A program made the position numbers and the translations under genes. From Phytomonas francai (Eukaryota; Euglenozoa; Kinetoplastea; Trypanosomatida; Trypanosomatidae), in contig MJCC01000028.1 of NCBI GenBank assembly GCA_001766655.1, positions 90,939 to 124,898 of the forward strand: 33,960 bases of DNA, given 5' to 3'. Under the pieces are notes generated by a model, which did no database searches, was not told where the DNA came from, and worked only from the letters and a program-made list of their open reading frames with translations. Of the stretch, positions 11,701 through 19,185 are shown piece after piece. The first letter of the stretch is position 1; each line of letters opens with the position of its first letter.

Positions 11701-12801
11701 CTCCTTTATCACTGTTGGATCGCTAGATGAAGCAATATCATAGTGCTTAACGTTGGCAGGAAACACAATAATTGTGGAGGACTGCATGGAGAGGGCAACC
11801 GAACTGCTGAAACGACAGACTGCAAGGCCAGTATAGGCTCCCATAGAACGCCAAACAATTCGAACCTGTGCATCCGCGGCCATAGTAGATACATTTTCGC
11901 TTGAACCATATAAGTCACAGACAGATAAGCCTAAGTCCACCAAAATCGCCTTATTATTGTAGACCAAACATACAATGTATTCTGTCATGAAGGCTGCTGT
12001 AACTATTGGTGTGCGGCTCGGCTTTCGCTTAGCAAGCATCTGGTACGGCTTGTGCAATGGTATCGGGAAGCCTAATTTTTCAGTATGTGTGTCTCGTTTA
12101 TTGGTCACGGGTTTAGTCCTGCAAAGGTCGCCAGGAATGCCTATCTCCGCATCATCTCTGGTGGAATTGAACGTGACACTCAAGGAGTCCAGTTCCCCTA
12201 TGGGGTCTGGCAACCTCAGCCGCCTCATACGCACAAGGAATCCTCCTTCATAACTAGGTGCCACATGAAAGGGTCTTGGCACGGGGGTTGAGGCATTCGC
12301 TGAAGACGATAGGCCTTCAATGTCGACAGGATGTTTGTGTGAGGAATCCCATTGAGAGGATTGCGGTGGTGCCGCCTGCGATCCCTTCGGAGTCATTTCC
12401 CCATCCAATTGCAAAACTGAATCCTTGAAAACGCAATCAGAGTCATTAACCTCAAAAACACACACAGCATTGGTTGTTACCATGACAACACGAATCTTGT
12501 CCTTAGAAAATGGGCATATTGAAATATGCTTAACCTGGAGTAACTCAGCAGGTGATGTGTCAATTGAAGTTCGCGAGACAGGATGTAAACCACACGGTGA
12601 GGAATCACTCTTGAATAGTAACCCCGATTCCGCAACGCGGACACCGTCTTTAAGAAAAACAAGACGGTCACCGCCAGTGACCAGAACACTGCGTAACTCG
12701 CCTTTATTATTTAAGTCGTGAGCCATGTGAGTACAGGTTTGTGGAAAAAAGACGCTCGCTGAGGGAATATCGCCATTGTATCTTTCATCTTTGCTATTCA
12801 T
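2722..12801 (-). CDS. RAV1: Rav1/DmX/rabconnectin-3 family protein, V-ATPase assembly regulator
   Basis: A 3359-residue frame without introns, with an ATG at 12801 and a TAA stop. The core that identifies it is at about 1600-1925, the Rav1p_C domain: LYGLSSRAQLDLVCIVEALG, then KCGVAFWVKDHDQLRVLADA, then HGFYSRDF, AYAALGKNLISYAASFFLLA and LYWLMGRQEDKINALQCL. These match the pattern of DmX, rabconnectin-3 alpha and yeast Rav1. The N-terminal 1300 residues look like degenerate WD40 propellers, and the C-terminus (about 2880-3359) has WD-like segments such as FSTNGSQFAVGLQDGSIAGW. Known family members form the RAVE/rabconnectin complex, which promotes reassembly of the V1 and Vo sectors of the vacuolar H+-ATPase. 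Long low-complexity inserts (Gly-, Ser- and acidic-rich) explain the large size, close to metazoan DMXL proteins. Five Phe in a row near 1632-1636 come from a homopolymer. Confidence 0.85.
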   Translation of the reverse strand: MNSKDERYNGDIPSASVFFPQTCTHMAHDLNNKGELRSVLVTGGDRLVFLKDGVRVAESGLLFKSDSSPCGLHPVSRTSIDTSPAELLQVKHISICPFSKDKIRVVMVTTNAVCVFEVNDSDCVFKDSVLQLDGEMTPKGSQAAPPQSSQWDSSHKHPVDIEGLSSSANASTPVPRPFHVAPSYEGGFLVRMRRLRLPDPIGELDSLSVTFNSTRDDAEIGIPGDLCRTKPVTNKRDTHTEKLGFPIPLHKPYQMLAKRKPSRTPIVTAAFMTEYIVCLVYNNKAILVDLGLSVCDLYGSSENVSTMAADAQVRIVWRSMGAYTGLAVCRFSSSVALSMQSSTIIVFPANVKHYDIASSSDPTVIKEKSPGASMTPFVSLSTRLDPSLTALSRHGGKPLNGRGELPANSSPSNGAPMGHHEDTSVVVDPLTVLPEHGLTASLGIYRIHCMEWHCVSTHTLLCVTCVHPYNGVMRVMLYTIHSIPTVPTFSNTLHQDEGVGYRASPSDDDENDAGISSGLFPFVSHQSHSLCSFTQLVPMGVIPFTHAYGAEPFLVSPMLSKATSSGGKGLCASPCPSEMDASRRFIRYSTGQSSLSKLVPRCEHMTGEDPLASAPSLILGHTGLIPSFSYSSEDSSLSDALQFLNVDAEGTVWTSCYRSGLHRHSSSAVQRAQGLTCAHLLAPLFRLYGTLYRMDVLPMYKYRALEMGTMTPQSKLSMSGARRYRFVGYFDVSGIVAVIMVDLSAATFRVESFLAAGSRPILSLCTLAYPFVACEGSDGADKFVAALFADTDRSIDGAAPTNDGDCQPPHMELGREPLTAENHTVGVHGCWGIAIFSHRWTSRGFTSALIRVSPFRSLQQQHEMLLTSMQNGTPSSKTLGPKPTTFPPVGNDELSFSAGRGATHSMQHRCLDKTLMSSALLGPLDPDMNRLPNLKQGEYDACLHTENALSWDERGGESPHNFRSSGVHSNAVSDTMPRYTHLRDLQYALRGGCVMPDGECLFLSAFYDLQYTREKAISTFSSGMQSSSHFPRSDIATCTRRHPAGFLILLAPAELESPDLTHPNIVVGGARIARAAPATLIPISNPFFQPRELAGCLGDDGIGESKGSEAMHEVGVDFSAPALRRITPYLREIKGGFKEVQCEVVTQSSSTEAGVSTPVCVVRVRSPTLPPPWVELLIEHEECVAVTHIIDIKGQLVMNDTVVGVVVRKRRFLPLESTQGRISSLIPGKLGRGSEACDTDSTELFLYGIPAMQPDRGDGGPVFELEAVIPDVGSFLIGPRGEVLVQHRCKVSRWLRCFPGFQNSNGQGTSNRYSYIEDVQHRFEFSQLPFSISAAVHSEASQCVEESCGVENCNNLGGGNSGDLLTMTYITEPTITMTTGEDDPVDNEQTEQRFRVAHRTHLICSFVGIDYLRMLPTPFASDIANSDDCVRPIAQYHPESVMQLIGMERWRALGAILSAVAKAARACVVARDTAMSGLELEGRGFSGSSTPCMGCKGTGHLPLARTPGDAMGLYALSIQASTLAHELCTPSHRIAHMEGDQWASCTPSPVSFDEVCGENAADGTTLIVSGPVSCHSLYTAVDNALIQDLRVLLPKVSLYGLSSRAQLDLVCIVEALGAAHRFGLSLDEAASRFFFFFKLNELRRRLQPMGFSPATTGPGGGRVTILQFATDRTAARVVTTMSYLWASMSDSQASILRELLPGLPIDLSFRFSKASMGGGGGEGLPPSSKALTWELLEKCGVAFWVKDHDQLRVLADAVAREQFRATKSIPNCALMYCVSGNTSTLVALCKERKESRLHGFYSRDFREECNRRVAAANAYAALGKNLISYAASFFLLAGDLRSAVQVILQRQQNPSLALFVLRASVLSEQNGASDAQVTTRAENLQWFLQVWRAEMCGVQMDLWIQGCLYWLMGRQEDKINALQCLARHPTGHPEVLCILRHARRRVVELSQCGKDFLSFECEIACLLRLGRYCQVHRLDLNAQLHYANVQRLLRGHRISTAQTSRMNPTCAWAKSLSSQLIEEKPKTVGRNSRLQADYNTGTLIFEGFNDDESGGDEDEKDSTAADSRALLGGHKGDETVLTSTNSREPEEIAVDISVSSMFDISKRLVDMVEAEIAYAMLILRGALRAGHCASSHSPQTDRDGYSLVHSMCTSTPLVVTDTGLYNIMRPLLLSVMQTSPTIEIEGCLTNLLVYLMPDLQQVEWSPPSPILSSPLHPVISEGFQSPSSFSKGLTHVVFVMVLFLSLSEVATRSKNQSLACALAQVSCYQLHDLTRGAIPVAATPTAACVHPVVAFWSCLYYHLGRQCLDRHGEDNHTKNDSGDAIMGGEAVDHAITEPSGSDLDDDNLPTLSPEYKAFYQTLFAAASNQKSVRMTHQGSAPASSSDAGRQLFVREVDLLDWHFAWFSCHMSAHILQVLRRVSEDYIATADLLSSDTQLEISAGVSQLCRESASKSRGAFHEAESFDTQNCFGIHLLLCCSLIYATLRFDCLAADCYTHLQCFQSSYVNDKSTAPNGVLVEARLALTRTLEALCALLRSTFVLDSRFIPDLTTKAGSVWGCYGGDITLEKVGAEEGLKGNAAGGTFADFSSTNSHLRRPLPACIISLLVQLCRAHAELFFGLPSMGEAATLEDLRKRLVQTFSLQSSGETGAVVVGGGRGTRRRGGSSVCGNPIFQIFDVPTSEHDSEGRAGCGGGCGWELARSGLAVLQWMESSWQRLNHTHRSFRNLLLMILTKGTLLDDPLVMERLLLNHSSHSIRCLDFDYSSCESLVWATEAGLSVSHGFRELLARDHEDALKTQTPERNMATAAFSRGFEAQLKLLDALNIKDGSPETTPSPTAATLAARPRASIAPSMYLTSHPHLPFFLSNHPDGHLDLYPFASSECIASYLCPGGSCATTPVSFSTNGSQFAVGLQDGSIAGWRFTAVDVDKALMFWLPSWFLSSQVKAVFFCGEQTSMVVAVGSVLEPHRVHTVIKGVSGGGGVIVPSCDYRPQMPTGATCQESRDPYTTATTSLPSNEDSIVESGHLGVSLQESMMSFSLTSAGSVPSGQNRRTRPVTVLVSEILVIDTALKVGEVVVRCALPFTCEFAIYLNSLDVVLVVSVEGFIAAYMVRLGKLTLLSDVPLSALIQQSRASGISLTGAHSSGLLDGASAETITSIAASPYDPILALGTSSGFAMLLTMGTVSEAIRCRTMVGLGSVSGTHGSIAKQWDFMYVHPTQRDIAQRRHDKAVNRVCSLPSRVEPLDSLDRLVYHYEPRSHHSGGIADYALKAESVGCNHESVADASGGKAARYLPLIQQATRVQMAPFQGRPNSSVLDLKFAPSVLLAGLKDGSLMAARLIPESLRRTFVYQIPSKMEV
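7892..7906 (+). repeat. A15 homopolymer inside RAV1
   Basis: Fifteen A on the plus strand (fifteen T in the gene) encode five consecutive Phe within the conserved Rav1p_C region. The frame is kept, so 15 is consistent with the true length. Such tracts are prone to replication slippage and sequencing indels. Confidence 0.9.
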
Positions 12802-12837
12802 TACTGGAAAACCCCTTGAATGGGATTTGTTTTAACC

Positions 12838-12890
12838 CTGTTATTATTGCTATTTAGAATACCCGTAAATAAAAGGAGAAAAGAGAAAAC
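12838..12890 (-). promoter_or_regulatory. Predicted trans-splice acceptor of RAV1
   Basis: On the minus strand a pyrimidine tract (GTTTTCTCTTTTCTCCTTTT, about 12871-12890) is followed by AG at 12851-12850 and again at 12839-12838 (ATAACAG). The 5' UTR would be roughly 36-48 nt. Confidence 0.55.
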
Positions 12891-13150
12891 GCTGGGTTTA
12901 ATAGGAATTTTATAAAATATTTATAGTGTTTATAAGTAAAAATATATATTGACAACTCTAGAATAACATAAAATAGGTGCCAAGAACGCAGGCAGAACGT
13001 ATCATCATGCATCAATTCATCTTATGCGTTCTCCAGCTACTAAGGCATATATGGAAAGATAATTTTAAAAGGGGGCATCAAGAAGTTGAAAAGGGCCAGC
13101 CTTCTTTAAATCCTATCTCATGCTCAAGAATATAATAAGAAATATGTGGC

Positions 13151-13155
<5 letters not shown>

Positions 13156-13187
<32 letters not shown>
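13156..13187. repeat. AT dinucleotide microsatellite, 16 units
   Basis: A perfect (AT)16 run in the spacer downstream of the 911-residue gene. It is self-complementary and length-variable in principle. Confidence 0.95.
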
Positions 13188-13190
<3 letters not shown>

Positions 13191-13263
13191 ATTGTATATG
13201 CGTTTATTAACAGTATAGCAACATTACTGCAAGTTTGACGCATTTCCATGCATATTTTGTCCC

Positions 13264-15999
13264 TCACATATCAATAGCTTCGGCTAAAATGCTGCCCAAC
13301 CATGACTCCAGACTCGTCTCCTCACATTCACCTATCACCCCCTCCTCCAAACCACCCCCAGCACACCTATGCCCAAGGTTATCACTCAATAAAATGGATG
13401 CCTGGATAAGAAGCACCCTTCCAACCCCACACTCACGTGCGCAAACGTAAAGCCGATGATGCGGACCCAGGTCTAACCACGCACTGGTTTCCTTTCCCTC
13501 GTAACCACACAGCAAGCCTGGTGTGTTTGTACAACTTCGAGTGAATCTTTTACGAACACCAAGCACCGTTTGACCATCTTTTACAGCAGCGGTGGCCTTG
13601 TCCTTGTTTGGGGTTTTCTCCATACCGTTGAGGTAGTGAAATTCAAAGATATAATAATCTAGAAATTCATCACTTGTGCGACCATCCCTGAGTAGCGTCC
13701 ACACAGCAGAGAGACTCTTAAACATACCTGAACTGCAAACACCAAGCTGGGGAACTGTACGAATGTCAGCAGTACTTCTCACACCAGCTGAACTATCTTC
13801 CAATACGGCTATCTCATTGTCTTCACCAAATGATGCTGAAGGCGAACATAAACAATTGTGTTTGGCTTCGTCATGAGAACAACTATCCTGAACCTTCTGA
13901 CAGCCTAACGTGTAAGAAGTATGGACGATAAGCGAGCCAAGAGATGTAAAGCACTTTGCTGCGTTCGGTCTCACAGTAGTGTCACAGTAACGCGGGTCTC
14001 CTGATGGAATATGGAGGAGTAGGTATCCTTGACGAAAAAAAAATCCTGTCATGTCCCAAGTAGCACGGGACAATACCCACCGTTTGGGATGCGGAAATTC
14101 CAGAGAAAATGTCCTCGCGAGCAACGTCGCAGCTTCCTTGTAGAGGTTAAGAATGGGCTGATGGGATGGCTGACTGGCAGTCGTGGCGGTCGCCCCCTCT
14201 CTCACTTCTTCGCATTCAACAACAGTATCAGCCTCGACAGCTGCTACCAGAACGATAGCGTGCCTGCTATTCACACGAGGAGCAATCAGCTGCACCACAA
14301 ACAGTATATTCTTGTCTCTTTGTTTTCGATTATCGTTCTCAGTTAAGACCCCTCTCTGTGATGGCAAGAGCTTCTCATCAAGCAGCTGGTAGTACTTCTC
14401 AGAGTACGGTACAGACCTCTTACGTAGCCCATATAACGTGCTGCGCGGTGGCACGGACGGAAAAAGAGTAGCTTGCAAATCCTCTAATGTACGCTTCCTA
14501 TTTCCAGTATCCCATGCCATCGCCTCACTCAACTTTTCTTGAACAGCGTGAAGGAAATCATCAGATGGTACAAATCGTTCGGATGAGCACAGTTTTACAA
14601 GCTCGATTTCGTCTATACCATCTCTTGTATGTGTAGCCCCTTCATGATGATCGCCACAACACTGCGTATGAATTGCCGCTTCTACGTGCTTCTCGAAAGC
14701 ATATTCAACTGAACGGTAATTGTAAATAGATGCCATATCCGCATTAAGAAGGAATGTGGTCAAACAAACTGCACGCAAACTCATGGCCCCTCCAGAGGAT
14801 GCTACCGTGTCGGGATCAACATCGTGATCATACACCAGGTCTGCCGCGGGTCCTCTGGATTCGCGGTGCACAGCAAAGCAAAGATCCTCGCTAGTGTTGA
14901 ACCTCAATTTGTGATAAACAAGATGCCGCAGTGCCGCTGCTACAGCCTCCAAGCCGGTCTCACAATCTGGCTCAGCCCCGTCAACCTCCAGATCATACGA
15001 TACCGATCGCCCTTTTGAAATCATTTTGATGTCTTGGCAACCATCATTGACCTTGCTCCCGTACTCAAGCGGTAACGTACTAAGTCGCAAATAGGCATCG
15101 CGGGGGCCATGTGGATGCTTCGGTTGTCTGACATTCCATACCGTGTACTCTCTTCCATCACGGCCACTACATCCCCCACTCCGGCGCAGGACCAACAGCG
15201 CCTTACCAACACTAGTGTAAATTGCACTGACACAAAACAAGTACCCAGGCCTTTCATCTGTGACCAACGGATCGCAGGAACAAGACATGGGGTTGTCATT
15301 GTTGTTTGGAATACCAACATTCCCACAATGGGTTATGGAATCTAAGGCCGAAACCGAGTGCAGAAACACATTCGGGGCCTGCATCAGTGGTTTTCGGTAC
15401 TTATTAATCGCATCTTGGATTAGTAGCTCAATAGCATGCGTAATAGACTCGGGCAGTCTATCAGAAGCATCTAATGATATGTGTAGAAAGACCTCATAAT
15501 TCTGTGAATAAAGCCACGCCACTTTAGATTTAAATCGAGGTGAGAAAACTAGTTTATCTTGCAATTCAGGGCCCCCTGATGTGTCTCCCTCCGTCACCTT
15601 CACAGTCCAATTGTGCAAAGGGGAGCTACGCGAGTACTGAGGTAGCAAGACTTGAAATTTTCGCGTCAATGTGGTCGCCTCATCTTGAGGCTTGTAGATC
15701 ATCTTGGAATCTACTCTACCGATCTCGTCCTTTTGAATGCAACCATAGTACGTTTCAGACATTCCCTGATGGAAAGCAAACAATTCAGTAACATATAATA
15801 TGTTCCCAGGGCTATCAAGTCGCTCGAAACGAACGGTATTACTGCTCCAGCATAGTGGATCACGGAAAGAGGACACTGTGTATGATCGCACCGGAACCGA
15901 AAACGGAATGTAGCGTGACTGCACGTCCATCGTCCACGAGACGGGCGCCAAAAGTGAACCTATCGAAAAGCACGGCACGGCGATCTCTTCGAACTCCAT
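13264..15999 (-). CDS. Conserved-looking hypothetical protein, 911 residues
   Basis: A single long frame with an ATG at 15999 and a TGA stop; I do not recognise the family. There is no signal peptide and no clear membrane segment. The N-terminal 400 residues look folded, with mixed beta and alpha stretches (for example LPESITHAIELLIQDAINKY). Local His/Cys clusters occur near residue 450 (CCGDHHEG) and near 710 (CSHDEAKHNCLC), but they do not form a recognisable zinc finger. The last 150 residues contain FLDYYIFEFHYLNGMEKTP and a beta-rich stretch ending in a helix (LESWLGSILAEAIDM). Its length, normal codon use and sharp boundaries support a real gene. A pyrimidine tract (about 16010-16030) lies directly upstream, and the first AG after it is only one base from the ATG. 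Confidence 0.8.
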   Translation of the reverse strand: MEFEEIAVPCFSIGSLLAPVSWTMDVQSRYIPFSVPVRSYTVSSFRDPLCWSSNTVRFERLDSPGNILYVTELFAFHQGMSETYYGCIQKDEIGRVDSKMIYKPQDEATTLTRKFQVLLPQYSRSSPLHNWTVKVTEGDTSGGPELQDKLVFSPRFKSKVAWLYSQNYEVFLHISLDASDRLPESITHAIELLIQDAINKYRKPLMQAPNVFLHSVSALDSITHCGNVGIPNNNDNPMSCSCDPLVTDERPGYLFCVSAIYTSVGKALLVLRRSGGCSGRDGREYTVWNVRQPKHPHGPRDAYLRLSTLPLEYGSKVNDGCQDIKMISKGRSVSYDLEVDGAEPDCETGLEAVAAALRHLVYHKLRFNTSEDLCFAVHRESRGPAADLVYDHDVDPDTVASSGGAMSLRAVCLTTFLLNADMASIYNYRSVEYAFEKHVEAAIHTQCCGDHHEGATHTRDGIDEIELVKLCSSERFVPSDDFLHAVQEKLSEAMAWDTGNRKRTLEDLQATLFPSVPPRSTLYGLRKRSVPYSEKYYQLLDEKLLPSQRGVLTENDNRKQRDKNILFVVQLIAPRVNSRHAIVLVAAVEADTVVECEEVREGATATTASQPSHQPILNLYKEAATLLARTFSLEFPHPKRWVLSRATWDMTGFFFRQGYLLLHIPSGDPRYCDTTVRPNAAKCFTSLGSLIVHTSYTLGCQKVQDSCSHDEAKHNCLCSPSASFGEDNEIAVLEDSSAGVRSTADIRTVPQLGVCSSGMFKSLSAVWTLLRDGRTSDEFLDYYIFEFHYLNGMEKTPNKDKATAAVKDGQTVLGVRKRFTRSCTNTPGLLCGYEGKETSAWLDLGPHHRLYVCARECGVGRVLLIQASILLSDNLGHRCAGGGLEEGVIGECEETSLESWLGSILAEAIDM

Positions 16000-17081
16000 C
16001 CTTTAATAGGGAGAAGAGAAAGGACTTCTTCTATTTCTGTACTTGTGTTGTGTTAGAAAGCAAAGCACCCCCTTACACCTTGGTGCTCACTGCCAATGAA
16101 GTGCTTTAAAAAAAAAATTAGACACAAGGGAGTAAAATGGAAATAAAAAAAAAGAGATAACACAGAAAATTTTTATCGGATTTTCTGAAAGCATTGTACT
16201 CAAGAATGGTAACAGTAAATTATAGAATTTGAAAAAAAAATAGTACCTACTAAAAAATTCAACACTTAATATTGGTGATGTCTGATGTTTTGTACCAATT
16301 AAAAATATATTCATTTCTTAAAACTATATGAATTCATTTACAAATATTCAACAGTTTATGAATTTATCTAAGAGAGAATTCTAATATATAGATATAGATA
16401 GATATATCATAAATTTATATCAACCCTTCCACAGCTGCCTTACTGTTTCCATGCATGCATGTTTCCCTAAAATATTGGTAAAAAAAGAGAAAAAAGGAAC
16501 TGTACTTCGAATAGATGTTCAGCAAAAAGAGGAAGCACTCAAAAATGGCAACATCAAAGAAAAAAATATTTATTAAACATTGGACTAATATAAATCAATT
16601 ATGAATTAAGTCCTATTTATTATTTAGATCACCAAATAATAATTGTCAACTATATTAAATTGAATTACGGAAAGAGGAAAAAATATATTTAGTGATTTTG
16701 ACCCAAAGAGACTTTTTCAATTATACTGTTTTCCTTTTTTACTATTCCATTTCCCTTTAATATTCCACTATAGAATCATTATACTCTTTAAAGTTATATT
16801 TCCTATATTGACCGACTTAGCTTTACACGCCCTTAACAAACCCTTCATACATATGGGTTATAGTAGATTTTTTAGGAAAGATGAGACGTAACAGCAAAAA
16901 AATGGAGAGAAGCAAACATTTACATTAACGACTATGTTAAATAGTGAAATATGAATGTGCCCGTACATAGAAATGCACGTATTCCTGTACCTCTAAAAAA
17001 AAAAAACGATCGCAAATTCCTTCATACACGCTTATGAGGCTGATACAAGGCATAAGAAAAAATTAGAGTTTTTTCAAAATA
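16000..17081. other. Long AT-rich spacer, 3' UTR of the SLC35F-type transporter gene
   Basis: About 1.1 kb with no gene. It is very AT-rich, with short GATA/TATA-type repeats near 16385-16415, a CATGCATGCATG palindrome near 16452-16461, and A tracts. A long 3' UTR is the usual site of post-transcriptional control in kinetoplastids, but no specific element was recognised. Confidence 0.55.
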
Positions 17082-18653
17082 TTAAAGCCTCTTGAAGATG
17101 CCAATCTTCATTTTTGGTATATTAGCAAGCACAAATCCAATCATGACCATCAATGCGCCACATACATACATTGCAGTAAAGGTTTTACCGTGAAAAACTG
17201 CATCTGCAATCATGGAAAACGGCGATGTCAGTGAGATACCTAATGTCGCGACGACGGGGGATGATAGCACAACACTACGGGCCCATAGAATATCAGAGAG
17301 ATTGGTACCAATCAAGGAATTCAAAAGCAGAGACCAGAACTGCGCATTGTTAGGGAACGAAAAGTGCTCATAACCGACTGAGTTCAGGGCGACGATTCCG
17401 GGCCAAAAACAGATTAAGTTGATAGCACCCACTGCACCGAAAACCATAAACATGGAGTAACGATCATCATCCGGAAGGCATTTGCTCAGAACAGAGGTAT
17501 AAACAGCATAGAAGAAAGCAGAACACAGTGATAGTATGTCTCCTACCGTTGTCTCGCTTAATTTAACAGAGTTCGAATTCTTTTGATCGCTCAATGTAAT
17601 GAAAAGGGATCCACCCACGCACAACGCGACCGCCAAACACTTTAATATCCCTACACGTTGATGCAGAATTAAATACGAAAACAGAAGTGTCCAGATATTC
17701 GATGTCGAAGATAATACTGCGTTGGAACTAATGTTTGTAAACGACAAGGAAAGGTTATAGAGATAATTTGCCGCAAACCAGTAAAAGCAGAAGAACGTCG
17801 CGCAGTGCCAAATTTTGTACATTGAATAGGGTGGCAGCACCTCTACAACTTCCTTCTGTACGGTCCTCACTTCGGAAACAGGTACGGCTTCCGTGCCATC
17901 TGATGGATGAAGAAGTGTGTGAGAACCAGTAGAATTCACAATCGGATTTAGTCCGGACTCACTTCTTGTATTCACCATCTTGTTGTTGGCCACGGCATTC
18001 TGTGAAGAAATAACACCTGTATGAGCTCCCCTCGCCTCTGCATCCGGAGCATTTTTAGTGGATTCAAGAGGATTGAACGTCGTAGAGCTGGTAGGATCCG
18101 TTTCTCTTGTGTTTCCATCTCGCATTTCGACCCTGACACCCATAGCGCTGCCGATGGAATCTCTATGCACCTTATGGTGCTCCTGCATAGATCCGGTTAG
18201 CTCTGCTTCCGAAAAAGACCCTTCCTGACTCGGCGCTCGATGGGAATTATCCTTCCAATGGAGATTTCTCCAAGATGGCATAAACAAATAACCCAAATTA
18301 TACAGCGAAAAAAGCGTTGTGTTAAAATAAGTTAAAAAATATGGTCGATTATAGTTCAAATCGCCAAATATGTACTGAATCCACATGGAAGAGGCAACCC
18401 AAATTACAGCAACACAAACAATGAGAATGACACCTAAAAGGTATTGCGACCCAGATGGGTGAGAAATCCAAAGAAAGCATCTTTTCAGAGTCCCAAGAAA
18501 TCCCTTTTCATCCGCCTCCGCCTCCTTGTTTTGGTGAGGTTGGAAGCTTGGATTAGCTTTCGAATTATTGCTATCACCTTGGGGTCCTGTTGGTGGTTCG
18601 TGATTCGCTCTGACAAAGTTACCATTAGTCAAATGGGAATCGACCTCCGTCAT
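17082..18653 (-). CDS. SLC35F-type drug/metabolite transporter
   Basis: A 523-residue membrane protein with about ten predicted transmembrane helices: two near the N-terminus (71-95 and 103-127), a hydrophilic loop (128-277), then eight from 280 to 515. The start of the membrane region, LGVILIVCVAVIWVASSMW followed by YNRPYFLTYFNTTLFSLY, matches the SLC35F5/YML018C/THI74 branch of the drug/metabolite transporter superfamily. So does NAVLSSTSNIWTLLFSYLIL in helix 4. The two EamA-like halves are recognisable. Substrates of this branch are poorly defined; yeast relatives sit in vacuolar or mitochondrial membranes. The N-terminal 50 residues and the 150-residue loop are polar and low in complexity, and probably face the cytosol. 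ATG at 18653. Confidence 0.85.
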   Translation of the reverse strand: MTEVDSHLTNGNFVRANHEPPTGPQGDSNNSKANPSFQPHQNKEAEADEKGFLGTLKRCFLWISHPSGSQYLLGVILIVCVAVIWVASSMWIQYIFGDLNYNRPYFLTYFNTTLFSLYNLGYLFMPSWRNLHWKDNSHRAPSQEGSFSEAELTGSMQEHHKVHRDSIGSAMGVRVEMRDGNTRETDPTSSTTFNPLESTKNAPDAEARGAHTGVISSQNAVANNKMVNTRSESGLNPIVNSTGSHTLLHPSDGTEAVPVSEVRTVQKEVVEVLPPYSMYKIWHCATFFCFYWFAANYLYNLSLSFTNISSNAVLSSTSNIWTLLFSYLILHQRVGILKCLAVALCVGGSLFITLSDQKNSNSVKLSETTVGDILSLCSAFFYAVYTSVLSKCLPDDDRYSMFMVFGAVGAINLICFWPGIVALNSVGYEHFSFPNNAQFWSLLLNSLIGTNLSDILWARSVVLSSPVVATLGISLTSPFSMIADAVFHGKTFTAMYVCGALMVMIGFVLANIPKMKIGIFKRL

Positions 18654-19185
18654 TTGTTATACCTCAGAATGTAATGTAATCTTAGCCTTTAGGCAAAAAG
18701 GATATAATTTACTTTTTAAACGAATGCACGGAAAGAGAAATAGATGAGGAATGAAAGTACAGAACGCATGTATTATTTTATCCGATATATTCCTCAGGGG
18801 GTGAGGAAATAATAAAGAATGAAAAGCAAAGACATAAAGGTAATAAACCAAGCACCTTATAGGGTTCTAAAGGAATGATGTACATTTTAGTCCATGTAGC
18901 TCAGTATATCTGTGTATTTGCAAACAAATAAACAAACAAACAAACGTACACGCATACACATATGTCCTTTATTTTTTCAGTAAATAGTCAATCAACACAG
19001 AAAACCTAGTGATAAACCTGGATAAGAACTAATATAAACAAGTATCAAATAGGAACTTCTTGAAGTACCACGAGTACAGCTGTGGCGGAAGTAACATGCA
19101 TGGGCAGTATCAAATCTTCTTCCCACCCTACCACTCCCCGCGCCCATAGATATCTCAAGATGTAATAGAATGAGTGACTTGTGTC
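18654..19185. other. Spacer: 3' UTR of SIN1-like gene and 5' region of transporter
   Basis: AT-rich with no gene seen. A pyrimidine tract on the coding strand at about 18730-18745 and several AGs after it could serve the transporter mRNA. An AAAC-type tetranucleotide repeat lies at about 18919-18944. Confidence 0.55.
18919..18944. repeat. AAAC/AAAT tetranucleotide repeat
   Basis: Six or so imperfect copies of a four-base unit (caaa/taaa) followed by a CGTACACGCATACACATATG stretch. It is located in the spacer. Confidence 0.8.

Larger units (their letters stand above)
12802..13263. other. Spacer: 3' UTR of the 911-residue orphan and 5' region of RAV1
   Basis: AT-rich, no gene seen. It contains the RAV1 acceptor region near 12838-12890 and a 32-bp AT dinucleotide repeat at 13156-13187. 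Confidence 0.6.

Noticed and set aside
18657..18851. Minus-strand 64-codon hydrophobic frame upstream of the transporter
   Set aside because: Low-complexity product of the pyrimidine-rich splice region; no homology recognised.
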